A DNA stretch of 64,000 nucleotides from Morella rubra. Lineage: Eukaryota > Streptophyta > Magnoliopsida > Fagales > Myricaceae. The translations under genes were made by a program, and so were the position numbers. Of this stretch, positions 44,160-55,323 are shown piece after piece (position 1 is the stretch's first letter; every line of letters starts with the position of its first letter). The notes beneath the pieces were generated by a model. That model saw only the letters and a list, made by a program, of their open reading frames with translations. It made no database searches and was not told where the DNA came from. The stretch covers positions 3,621,307-3,685,306 of the forward strand of contig CM025851.1 in the NCBI GenBank assembly GCA_003952965.2. Reading direction: 5' to 3'.

Positions 44160-47024
44160 ATGGTTTTTTATCAAGAAATAAAGAAAAAGAAAGGAGGGGA
44201 TTTGCCCGATGCTATCAAGATTGGCCAAACACATTGCATGGAACTTGTGAAGTACAAAGATGTATACCAGCTCCAAAATCTGGGAGGGGTCCATGGTGTG
44301 GCTTCCGCTATTGGAAGTAATGTGGAGAATGGAATTGCTGATGATGCTGAAGACATCGCTCAACGACGTGAAGCATTTGGCTCCAACACATTTAAGAAGC
44401 CGCTTGCCAAGAGCTTCTTCCATTTTATAGTTGGAGCCACAACAGATTTCACCATTGTGGTTCTTATAGTCTGCGCTGCTCTCTCTCTTGGCCTTGGCAT
44501 TAAACTGCATGGATTAAAACAAGGATGGTATGAAGGCGGATGCATCTTTTTTGCTGTCTTTCTTCTCGTGTTGTTTGTTGCACTGAGTAATCTCCAACAA
44601 GAGAGACAATTCAACAAGTTGTCTAGAGTCACGGACCGTACCCAAGTTAATGTTGTGAGAGGCGGGCGGCACCAGACGATATCCATATCCGATATTGTTG
44701 TTGGAGATGTTGTTTGCGTAGCGATTGGGGACCAAATTCCTGCAGAGGGATTGTTCTTATGTGGGTATTCGTTACTAGTAGACGAATCAAGCATCACCGG
44801 GGAGAGTGCTTTCATTGATGTTAACTGTAGTGAGAATCCCTTCTTGTTCTCAGGCACCAAGGTGGTTGATGGATACGCTCAAATGCTCGTCACTTCAGTT
44901 GGCATGAATACTTCTTGGGTTGAAAGTTGGAGCTCAACTACACCTGATTGTCGCGGACAGACGCCTTTACAGACACAGCTTAATAATCTAACCTGATTAA
45001 TAAGTAATGTCGGCCTTGCGGTTGCTTTTGTAGTTTTCATAGTCTTGTTGGTGTACTACTTCACAGGAAATACAAAAGATGAGAATGGAAATAGGGAGTT
45101 CAATGGCAGCAAGACCAAGGTTGATGATATAGTGAATGCTGTGTTGAGGATTGTAGCTGCTGCAATTACTATAATTGTTGTTGCAATTCCAGAAGGTTTG
45201 GCACTGGCTATCACACTTGCACTTGCTTATTCCGTGAAGAAAATGATGGCTGATCAGGTGCTTGTTAGGAAGCTTTCTGCCTGTGAAACTATGGGTGCTG
45301 CCACCACCATTTGTGCTGACAAAACAGGCACCCTAACACTGAACAAGATGAAGGTTACAAAGTTTTGGCAAGATCAGGACTTTGTGAAGGTGGGTGCTTC
45401 CTCATCAATTGCTCCATCTGTTCGGGATTTGATCAGACAAGGAGTTGCTCTTAACACAACGGGTAGAGTTGACAGGAGTACTTTGGTTTCTGACTTTGAG
45501 TTCTCCGGTAGTCCGACTGAAACAGCAATACTTTCATGGGCCGTTCAAGAGCTAAAGATGGAGATGACTGAGTCGAGGCAGAGTTGTGACATTATTCATC
45601 ATGAAGCTTTTAACTCACAGAAGAAACGCAGCGGAGTTTTGATGAGGAATAAGACTGACAACACAATCCATGTTCATTGGAAAGGGGCAGCAGAAATTAT
45701 ACTAGCAATGTGCTCAAGTTACTATGATGCTTCTGGAATGACACGGGATCTGAATGATGATGAAAGGATACGATTTGAGCAAATTATTGAAGGTATGGCA
45801 GCAAGCAGTCTGCGGTGCATTGCTTTTGCACATAAACAAATTGCAGAAGAAGAGCGTGCAGATGAAAACAAAGACAATATACTAAAAGAAGATTGCTTGA
45901 CTCTACTAGGCCTTGTAGGTTTGAAGGACCCATGTCGTCCTGGCATGCTAAAATCAGTGCAAGCTTGCCAAAATGCTGGGTTGAACATCAAAATGATCAC
46001 TGGTGATAATCTCTTCACTGCAAAAGCTATAGCCTTTGAATGTGGGATACTTCAACCTGTTCAAGACATGTTCCCTGATGCAGTAATAGAAGGTGCAGAA
46101 TTTCGGAACTACACACCTGAGGAAAGAAAGCAGAAAGTTGACAGAATTAGAGTGATGGCAAGATCCTCTCCCTCTGATAAACTTCTGATGGTAGAATGCT
46201 TGAGACAGAAAGGTCATGTGGTTGCCGTCACTGGCAATGGCATAAATGATGCACCTGCACTGCTTGAAGCAGATATAGGAATTTCCATGGGCATTCAGGG
46301 CTGTGAGGTTGCCAAAGAGAGCTCAGATATTATCATCTTAGATGATAATTTTGCCTCCATCGTCCAAATCTTGAGGTGGGGAAGATGCATCTATGATAAC
46401 ATCAGGAAATTCATCCAGTTTCAGCTTACTGTGAATATTGCTGCTCTGGTGATCAACTTTGTTGTATCAGTTTCAGTGGGTGAAGTCCCATTAACAGTGG
46501 TGCAGTTATTGTGGGTGAACCTGATAATGGATACATTGGGTGCTCTTGCTCTTGCAACAGAGCAGCCCACAATGGAGCTCAGGGAGAAGGCACCCATGGG
46601 TCGAACTGACTGACTTATCACCAACGTCATGTGGAGGAACCTATCAGGCCAGACTCTGTATCAGATAGCCGTCTTATTGACCCTGCAATTTAAGGGTGAA
46701 TCAATGTCCATCATTAAGATGGAGGTAAAGAACACTATGATGTTCAATACTTTTGTCCTTTGCCAGCTCTTCAATGGATTCAACGCAAGGGACCTTGAGA
46801 AGAAGAATGTATTTAAGGGGATAAGTGGGAACAAGCTTTTTTGGGGGATCATTGGGATAGCCATTCTCCTTCAGCTTGTGATGGTTGAATTCCTCAAACG
46901 TTTTGCAGGTACAGAGAGGTTGGATTTGCTGCAGTGGGGTGTGTGTGCTGCACTTGCATCCATATCCTGGGCGATTGGATGTCTAGTTAAGTTCATTCCC
47001 GTTCCAAAGAAACCAATTCTCTGA
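44160..47024 (+). pseudogene. Ca2+-ATPase (ACA12/13 type) pseudogene with two in-frame UGA codons
   Basis: Homology to the intact pumps starts near 44214 (AIKIGQ, matching FKIDQ) and continues in one frame to 47024 with no frameshift. The first ~75 residues, with the calmodulin-binding site, are missing or unrecognisable. UGA stops occur at 44994-44996, where intact genes have Ser before M3, and at 46611-46613, where they have Pro after GRTD. TGES and DKTGTLT are kept. The hinge TGDGTND has become TGNGIND at 46230-46250 and PEGLP has become PEGLA, so even readthrough would give a crippled enzyme. This is the most diverged of the three long copies. The frame without indels suggests stops arose late or that constraint lasted a long time. 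Confidence 0.92.
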
Positions 47025-47103
47025 TTTGTACTCTTAACTAACAGGATGGGGGGAGATTGCCAATTTGGGTTTCTTCACGCAATAAGTGGAGAACTTGTGG
47101 TGA

Positions 47104-47200
47104 TCGGCTCAACGATATTCACATTTGTATAGATTTCCCTAGGATACAGCAAATTCCGGAATTTCGCTGTCTCTATGGTTCTTGTAGATGTCAAGTTTCT
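47104..47200 (+). other. 3' flank of the Ca2+-ATPase pseudogene
   Basis: Matches the orphan flank at 33645-33750. It identifies the pseudogene and the ghost locus as sister copies. Confidence 0.6.
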
Positions 47201-48396
47201 TGACAGCCATGTCTCTTGGTTTTTGTTATTACAAAGCCAGTATGCCGAGTGCTCTGGGGGAAGTAGATAATATTTGGTCCCTAGTTTCTCGGAACATGGC
47301 AGATTTTAGGTCTGTAGTTTTGCTTTTGGTTTGTAGGTTTGTTTTGAGTCTTTTGTTTTTGGTTTTTAAGAGCTTTAGTTTTGGATGTAACCACCTATTC
47401 CTCCGTATGTGAGGGTTTGGAATAAAATTCAGAGGTACAGTTCTCCTTTATTTAAAAAAAAAATCAGAATATTATGTTAGAGAATATTTTAAATGATACT
47501 TCTAAATTTTCTTTTTCAAAGCCAAATGCGACTTTAAATCTGGAACATCAAATTTACGAAAGACACATTCTCGGAAACCCAGGTTAATTTAATCGATATA
47601 GCTTTCGGGGCTTAGACAAGCACCAAGACGTGGAAAGATGTACGAAAAGTTGATTCAATTGCAAAGCACCGCGGATGCCGCTGGTTTCTGCCCGTAAAGT
47701 CCCTTTGATAACAGCCCCGTTAGTGGATCAAACCCGATTGTCAATAGCCGTTAGTATCTCTATTTGGCAATGCCTATGAATGTGATATGAAGTATGCCCG
47801 CGAGGTAAGAAGAGAGACAAGTGGTGCCGCTTTTGGTCGGCACAATACATCAATTGCCTGAATTAACCGGGTTTCTTTCGACAAAATCAAACCTTAAGAC
47901 TCCTTAATTGCCTGAAGTAACTGGATTTCTTTGGATCCATCAGGAATGAAAAGTAATAATATTGAGAACTGGCTGGAAAAATTAAACAAACGACAGACAT
48001 CGCTTCTATTTGTGTTATTGCTCCTCGTAAACATGGAAAAACAATTTGACAACTTGCGTTTCCGTAAGCTTATTGATTTTTCCGCTTCTCTCGTACCAAT
48101 GCGTACGATGAGATTGATTCCTTGAAGACTAAAAGGCTTCCAACAATCTCACTTCCAAGCACACTTAGAATATGATACATAGCACCCGCAATGCACAAAT
48201 GCAACAGTGCAACATGCAGGGACGGGCGCTTTAATTACAGATGGAGGCAATTTTTGTGTCTCTGTTCCAGTGCCTCACATGAATTTATTAGAGATCTGGA
48301 CAGAGTTTTTAGAGGGTCAGGACCACACGAAGAAAATACTATGTTTAACGTTTTCCCCAATCAGAAAGCCACATATTTTGATACCACAAAATCCAT
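47201..48396. other. Intergenic region between the ATPase pseudogene and the ATP sulfurylase gene
   Basis: About 1.2 kb without a supportable gene. The stretch next to 48397 must contain the APS 3' UTR on the minus strand. The ORF at 48207-48491 overlaps the APS end on the other strand and is a shadow. Confidence 0.5.
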
Positions 48397-51300
48397 CTAA
48401 GCTGCAACAGCTTCCGGGACTGTGCCACTGGTCGCCTGAGTCAAACTGTCATAGTATTCAACCAGTACTTTCCAACCACCTGGGCACATGAATCCATCAG
48501 GTGGGGTTTCTTTGCTCTTTGCAAGCGTACGCATCTGTAAATTGCATAGCAGGTTTTTTAATACGCAATAATATGCAAATACATGTGTGTAAGGCAAACG
48601 TTCGCAGTTTTGAATGCCCATTGTAGAGTAACATTAGCGGCATTTGCCGACAAGATAATTTACCTTGGTACCCGAGATGAAAAGGAAATCCTGAGGTCTT
48701 GAGGGATCAAAAAATGCCATTCTACCCTGAGTTTTGTCATATGCAGCAACCTGCAATTGCACGCAAGTGATGGTGACAAAGGATTCCAAATACACACAAG
48801 TAGGTATTACGAGCAGGCAGCCAGGTGATTTACATACCTTAAAAGGAAGGATGTTCAGCCGCTCCAATCCAGGTGCCATGCTCAATACCAGTTTACCATG
48901 GTCAGCCTCATATAGATCTCTCTTTTCAACAGGATGGCCCATGCCAGCTGGGTCCCGACCAACAATGTAAAAGTTAGCCCCTGCATTGATCCTAGCCTTT
49001 GCATGCCACTGCACTTCAGTTGGGCCAGCGTAATGCATGGGAGACGGGAATATAGAAACCACAGTTGTCTCTGGATCGAGAACACCATCCTCAAGCACCT
49101 GAGCAAACGTTTGGTAATATCAAACTACATCAGCACTGGCTGAGGTTAGGAAATTGTGTATGTATCTTTTGGTATAGCTGAAAAATAAATTGCCCCTAAA
49201 CTACCAACCCCAGTTCATCTAATCAAAACAAATTGCCATGAAACTAACAACCTCATATCAGCTAAGCAACAACATTTCCTTGCCAACAAATAATGTGAGG
49301 TTGCCACGTATGTCTAAAGTGAAGCTCTTCCAGAATCATTCTGATCTTAACAAAACATAACCACAATTCAAGTAGCTGCAGCTCGACTCCTTGGCTAGAA
49401 TTGCTAATAAAGAAGCAATCTGAGCAGTTCCAAGCTTATGGAAGCTACAGTCCTGAGTATACATACCTTCTCATGTTGCTTCATTCGCCAACTAAGTGGA
49501 ATGTCATCTGCCTTTGTATAGCCTCCTAATGGATGAAGCAAGAGTATAGGGTTCTTGTATCCCATCTCAAGAAGTCTACGGCGGGTATCAGTCATCAGCA
49601 AAGCATGGCCATTGTGCACAGGATTCCGAAGCTGGAAAGCAAATACTGCATCTGCATTCCGCTTTGTGAATTCCTCACGGAGTTCTGCAGGAGACAATCG
49701 AAAACGATCAAGACCATCATGGTACTTGATCGGCTCTATAACCTCCAAGTCACCTCCAATGAGCCAGTCCCCAGCATGGGTTATAGCTTCATCAGCATAA
49801 GGTAGGCCAGGGGCAGTGGTTCCCCATGTTCTGGCAATCCTTTCTTCTTTAGGGTGCTTGTAGATCTCAATGCTGACATCAAAAATATTATGAAGACTTT
49901 AATAAACTATGGAAAGTTATATACCCGCTTAAGAAACCAATCAAATCACTCATGTTGATGGAGAAACCTTGGAGGCAATTACAAAGACACCGAAAAGAGG
50001 ATATTAAATTTGCGGAAAACGCGAGTCAATGTTCCCCGCCAGACGCATGACTGAAACTTTCTAAATTGCTTATAATCTTGCTTCGAATATATAAAGAGTA
50101 ATTCGAAAATGTTTGACCAATGATACTTTACTGCCTAGATGCATGGTCGAAATTTTTTAATTTGATTATCTTTCTTAGTCAGCACGTCTAGGTTCATAGA
50201 GAATCCTGTGTGACCTCAGAAAGCAATTTAAAAGCAAAAAAGATCAGCATATATCCAATTACCATTATATTTTCCGACACTGTACCTGTTAGGCCGTAGT
50301 ATATGAAAAAGAATTTAAATAGTGCAGTTTCGATTTTTCCCAGATTGAGTAAACTAATAATGAGACGATAGGATCACCACAATTAATGATGTAATGAAAG
50401 AAATTGTGCCGGGGGAGAGAGGGGGGGGGGGGGTTGCAGTTGAAGACCATCAATGTGCCATCAGAAAAATGGTCATCGGACTGTCATACTGATCACAGCA
50501 CCACCACCGATCCCTGGCTTTTGGGACTAGACAAAAGGGCAAAGATAGAGGCAATACAAGTCTATGATTTGTCTTTCTCTTAAGTATGACTTTATTACCT
50601 TATTTTTGTCTAGTAAATAATGCTTTTGCAGGAAAAACTGAGCACCGACACATTTTAAGCTTCACAAATGACTGGTTTCTTCTATCCAAAATAAATAAAA
50701 AATTAATCGAATAACTATTGGTAATAAACAGCAGACCTCCATGCTCGACCAAAACCAAAATCTATGTTCTTTAACTCAAACTAAAATCCAACAGATATTA
50801 ACAAACTTCGTACCAACCGGACTTAAAACGGAGCACAACTACAGGAACAAGCATATAATCAAGAAAATCGAAAATCAATTATCTCATCTAAACTCAGAGC
50901 ATAGCAAGCCACACAACTACAACCTCATACTTCAATTTAAACATAGAAACGAAAAATGGAGCTCGAAATAACAAAAACTAGTAAAGTAGATAAAAATAGA
51001 GTCTTTACTCTCTGAGAATAGCGACCGGATTGTTGTCCGAGTCGAACAGAGCAACTTCGGTGGACCCGCCGATCCGATGTTTCTGCGAGTCGTCGATGGC
51101 CAAAACGATCGGCACCGACATGTTCACGACCGACCCGTCCTGGAGCCGGAGCGCGTTAAAATGAAGCGTTTGGAGGAACTCAGACTCTCTCATGAACCCA
51201 CGGAGCGGGCTCGCCCACCCTTCGCTGAGCACGTGGACCCATTGGAGATCAATCGTGGAGAGCTTAATTGTCGGAAGAGCAAAAGCCTCTCCCTTCTTTG

Positions 51301-51514
51301 CATCTCTCAGAGGCTCGTCCACCATAAGCTCCACGAGCCTTCCACCGTCCGGTTCGATCAAGCCGGACGAAACGCGGAGCCTCGGGTGGGCCTTTCGGCC
51401 GGAGGGAAGAGATATGGAGACTTTCAGCGCCGGGGCGAAATGGGTAGTGGGAATCTTGTTGAGGGAGTGGGATGGGTACGGAGTTTTGACGAAGAGGGCG
51501 GCCATGGAAGCCAT
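48397..51514 (-). CDS. APS1: ATP sulfurylase (sulfate adenylyltransferase), chloroplastic
   Basis: Makes adenosine 5'-phosphosulfate from ATP and sulfate, the entry step of sulfate assimilation. Exons in transcript order are 51514-51009, 49872-49467, 49098-48838, 48750-48664 and 48534-48397: 1398 nt, 465 aa, close to the usual plant plastid length of about 463. All junctions are GT-AG and frames join, for example ILR plus [20 protein letters not shown]. Residues 1 to about 50 form a basic, Ser-rich transit peptide. Catalytic motifs are present: [10 protein letters not shown] (residues about 221-230), LLLHPLGG and [10 protein letters not shown]. The C-terminus is [21 protein letters not shown]. 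The first ATG is chosen; Met4 is possible. Exon 1 carries a miR395 target site. Intron 1 (1136 bp) has a G-run near 50418-50433. A fragment of its 3' part was copied to 35731-35880. Confidence 0.96.
51161..51181 (-). promoter_or_regulatory. miR395 target site in APS exon 1
   Basis: The minus strand reads GAGTTCCTCCAAACGCTTCA plus a final T. Against miR395 (as I recall it, starting CUGAAGUGUUUGGGGGAAC) it pairs throughout apart from two G:U wobbles and one mismatch at miRNA position 1. The site encodes EFLQTLH, the place where plant plastid ATP sulfurylase mRNAs are cut by miR395 under sulfate starvation. Cleavage here is inferred by homology. Confidence 0.85.
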
Positions 51515-53534
51515 TGAAGGTGGAGACCAACAAGCCCTGTTTCGGGGAGTGCAAGCTTTTGTTTATTTGGACGTTAATAATAATAATACCACTAATGAGT
51601 AATGACCCACGAGGAAGAGCTAGTGCTCTGCTGTCAGCTGTGGCCTGCGGGCGTCAGTTGGGGGTGGAGAAGGGCAGTCCGGGAATATTCGGTATTTGAA
51701 ATTGGACTGCTTTGGAACAATGAGGTGGAATACAAAAAGTGGATTTTATAGGAAAATGGGAGAGACAAGAGTCACAGAGGGAGACAACATGTTGGAAAGG
51801 GGGATGAATCTGGACACCTTTTTTCCCTCTTTCCTTTTCATGACTTCTTCCTGCTTATTTCCTTGCGGTACTACTAATTAAAAACCAATTTGGGCACCCA
51901 CAGCATCGTTGAATGGTCCTCTTCCTAATTCAAACAACAAAAATTACCCTTCTCTAAATTAGAGAATTAAGCTTATGCTTAATATTTTACTATGCATCAC
52001 GCTTTGGATCCCGTCTAATGGGAGCTATCTCCATTTAACACCCATTGGATATAGTTGATCGTTTTTTTTTAATTGAAAAAAAAAAAGAGAATTGAATGGG
52101 TGCATAATAATCTTTCGGAATAATAAAACCATCGTGAGGTATAATCTTTTTTTTTTTTTTTTTGAGATTTCGGTATTTAATTATTTTGATCAAGTCATCG
52201 AATAAATTCTATGGTTTATATGGAATAAAAAGCACACGCTGAGCATTCATTAGTCTTCAGAAAAGCGTGAAATCTTGTTTACTATTTTCATTTGATCAGA
52301 AAATAAGGCAAGTTTATTTCACACCACGTTCCAATACTATAGGGGTAATTGTAAATACAAGTGCCTCCCATGGAACAACTCTACCGCATGTATCTTATAA
52401 AAAAAAAAAAAAAACTTTAGCATCCAAAGAATATGCCTATACCCAAAATAAAAAATAAAAAAATCAGGATTGACTTTGACTGCAAAAAGGAAGTCGGGAC
52501 AATGTTGTCTCTTCGTGCAAAAAGAGAACCTTAAGGATTAGCGAAACGTGGAGTTCAGGAGTTCCCAAAGCAATGCCGCCAATATCTTTAGCGGACTGGC
52601 AATCATAGAAGAAAGATTGCATTTGCATAGAGGGAGAGGTGCGCGCGGCGGCTATGGGCATGTTGGTAAATATCCTAATCATGTGTTTTGCGAATCTTTC
52701 TCTTTATTTGAATTCGGAGACATATACTTACCAAAAATAAAATTTTAAATTCAAAGACACCCCCGCCGTCCAAACTAGACTAGCATAATGATTAACATAT
52801 GAATTCACATAATGTTTGTCCAAAAATATTGTGCAAACAAATAGAGGCATGATCTCATGCCCAGACACTGATTTGAACATTGCCCACTTCACGGCCTTGT
52901 TCAAAATGTACCTTTCAGACGGAATAGGTTCCAACGCAAACTTTCTTCCGGTTTTTCTAAGCCTATGTTTCGTCATCATGAGTATCAATTTCTAAAGATT
53001 AAAGTACTATGTCATCGCCTAACCATATATCTTTTTTCTTTATTTCTTAGGGACTAAATAACATTTTTTTTTCAACCTTTTATTAATTAAAAAATTACTC
53101 CCATCAATCAAATTTCATATAAGGAAAAATTCTCAGAAAATTAATTTTATTTAAAAGTAAATCGCACTCTTCAATTGAATGTGATGGATGGCCACGCACA
53201 GAGAGCAAAATTTAAAAATTTTAAATTTTAATTTTTTTTACTTTTTATTTCCTTTAGAAAAGAAAATAGATAACACCCTGAAAACAATCATCTTTTTTCA
53301 TCCGCGACTGATTGGGGGATTTCCGTAAACAAGCCTACCCTAAAAAAAGAGAGAGAGAAAAATACCTCTAATATAGTTTTTTTTTTCAACGCACTTGAAT
53401 ACGTAATTAAAAAGCGAGAACGACATTGTTGCTTTTAGTAAAAAGAAAAAAAGAATGATAATATAAGGATGGTGGTGGGCACTGGGCAATTGGAGGCGGC
53501 GTAATATATGAGGAAAAAGTTGTCGGTGGGCTTT
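51515..53534. other. Upstream region of ATP sulfurylase and AT-rich intergenic DNA
   Basis: The first few hundred bases upstream of 51514 should be the APS 5' UTR and promoter; I see no convincing minus-strand TATA box. The rest (to 53534) is AT-rich with homopolymer runs and short motif-free ORFs. No gene is supported. Confidence 0.45.
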
Positions 53535-53774
53535 ACTTTACTTTTTTTAATTTTGTCTTTTACTTAATTTTGACCAACGTCGTATGTTAGTGGAGTAAAT
53601 GTCCGAGTACGCCTACACCAGAAGAGAATAAATAAATACTAAACTCAATCTCATTTACTTTTTTTTTTAATTTTGTCTTTTACTTAATTTTGACCAACGT
53701 CGTATGTTAGTGGAGTAAATGTCCGAGTACACCTACACCAGAAGAGAATAAATAAATACTAAACTCAATCTCAT
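53535..53774. repeat. 120-bp direct tandem duplication
   Basis: Two adjacent copies offset by 120 bp (about 53535-53654 and 53655-53774). They share TTTTGTCTTTTACTTAATTT, GACCAACGTCGTATGTTAGT and ACTAAACTCAATCTCAT. Apart from the first ~15 bases I see one substitution (TACGCCTAC versus TACACCTAC). Recent origin, non-coding. Confidence 0.9.
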
Positions 53775-54708
53775 CTTACAGGCTTATATATGCGTATCGG
53801 ATCTATCCAGCTTTCCAGATAATGGCGATCGGAGGTGATTAGTGGTCACTCCGTTAAAATTAATTTATTAGAAATTATAAAGGCTAATAACTCCAACGTT
53901 ATCGCTATTAATTTGTTTTTAAAAAATAGTGCCGTTTCAGTTACTGTATAGATTGGTGGCCCTTTTTGTTGTGCTGATCTAGTGATCTTCTACCTAATAA
54001 ACATTATTAAAATAATCGACTTCTTGTGTCGTAGTTTTGTTTTGTAGAGTAAATATCTTTTGCTAGGTAGGCATCCACCTTCTCACGAGGATGTGAAAGT
54101 ATGTTAACCACAAGTTCACAACACTTATGACAGACAACAATTGGTATCACCTTCATTGGCGCCACAAATACGTTGGTTAACTGGGAAGTATGTGAGGATA
54201 AGTATGAGAAGATTAATTTTAATTTTTAAATTTTTAAAAGTAAAATTTTCTAGTGGAAGTAAGAAGGATAATATGAAATGAAACTTTGAATCACATAGTT
54301 TATTAGAATTTGGAAGTGCTTGTGACAATGAGGAAGGATGAGTTATTTACGGATTAAGATCTTTATAATTTATTGTCCGAATTACATGATATAATAATAT
54401 AATCTTATAATAAGGTTTGTTAATATTTATATCTCTTTCTAAATTATACTATATAATTCGAATAAGAAATTCTAATCCATTATATACCGACCAAGATGTG
54501 ACCTATCTTGATTGATATGAAAATGGACTAGGACAACTACTTTGTCTGAATAGCACGATGATTAGATCACCTACCCACAAACTCGGGTTAAACTTGTTGG
54601 ACTAATTACAAAAAGGCAAAATAAATATAATATATATATATATAATAGCATCAATTCTTCGGATGAATTTTTCAATGTATTTAGCTTTGTCCCATACCAA
54701 TTTGCTAA
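53775..54708. other. Intergenic AT-rich DNA
   Basis: No gene, RNA or clear repeat other than a short TA run near 54630-54645. Confidence 0.4.
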
Positions 54709-55134
54709 GAGCATTTCTAGCAATTTATTTAAATTTAACTCTTTACTTTAATTATTAACTTTTTAAAAATACTTCCAACAATTTCTTTATTTTAATTATT
54801 TATTTTAATTATTTTATTTAAATATTATTTTTTAGAGATTTTTTTATTCTTTCTTTAATATTTATATTTTTAAATATTCGTTTTATTGTAATGGTCTGGG
54901 AGGAAGAAAAAAAAAGAAAAAAAAAAAGGAAGAAAGAGAGCGTGAGAATTAGAAGGAAGAAAAGAAAAAAAATTAATATTTTAATATAGTAAAGTGAAAA
55001 TAAAGAATCACTGTTTACATGTTAAATTTTTTTGTTAAAAATTGTTAGAATAAATAAATTGGTAGAGAATATTTTTCAACCTTTTTATTAAATTGGTTAT
55101 CTATTCTAGAATAAATAAACTGTTAGAAATGCTT
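54709..55134. mobile_element. MITE with GAGCATTTCTA-type ends and TAA target-site duplication (PIF/Harbinger-like)
   Basis: Left end GAGCATTTCTAGCAATTTAT; right end, on the reverse strand, AAGCATTTCTAACAGTTTAT. TAA flanks both sides (54706-54708 and 55135-55137). About 426 bp, AT-rich with a short purine-rich centre (GAAGAAAA), no coding. GAGCATCTCCAAC-like termini with TWA duplications are common plant Harbinger MITEs. Confidence 0.75.
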
Positions 55135-55323
55135 TAAGATCCACCGAAGCCATAAAGATGTAGACTCCACGTTGCAACAAGACATACTAGTATCGAATCT
55201 ATAACCCATTATAAATTTAAACTATACTAGTCCGAGAACAGAACAGGCATTACAGATTCAAGTCTTCTTTCTTTTTGGTTCTCAGATGCAAGTAATAGAC
55301 ATTGAAATCAATTTAAACTATTG

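Noticed and set aside
44994-46613. UGA as recoded selenocysteine or programmed readthrough in the ATPase copy
   Set aside because: Land plants lack selenocysteine insertion, the intact copies have Ser and Pro at these positions, and the catalytic hinge is also mutated.
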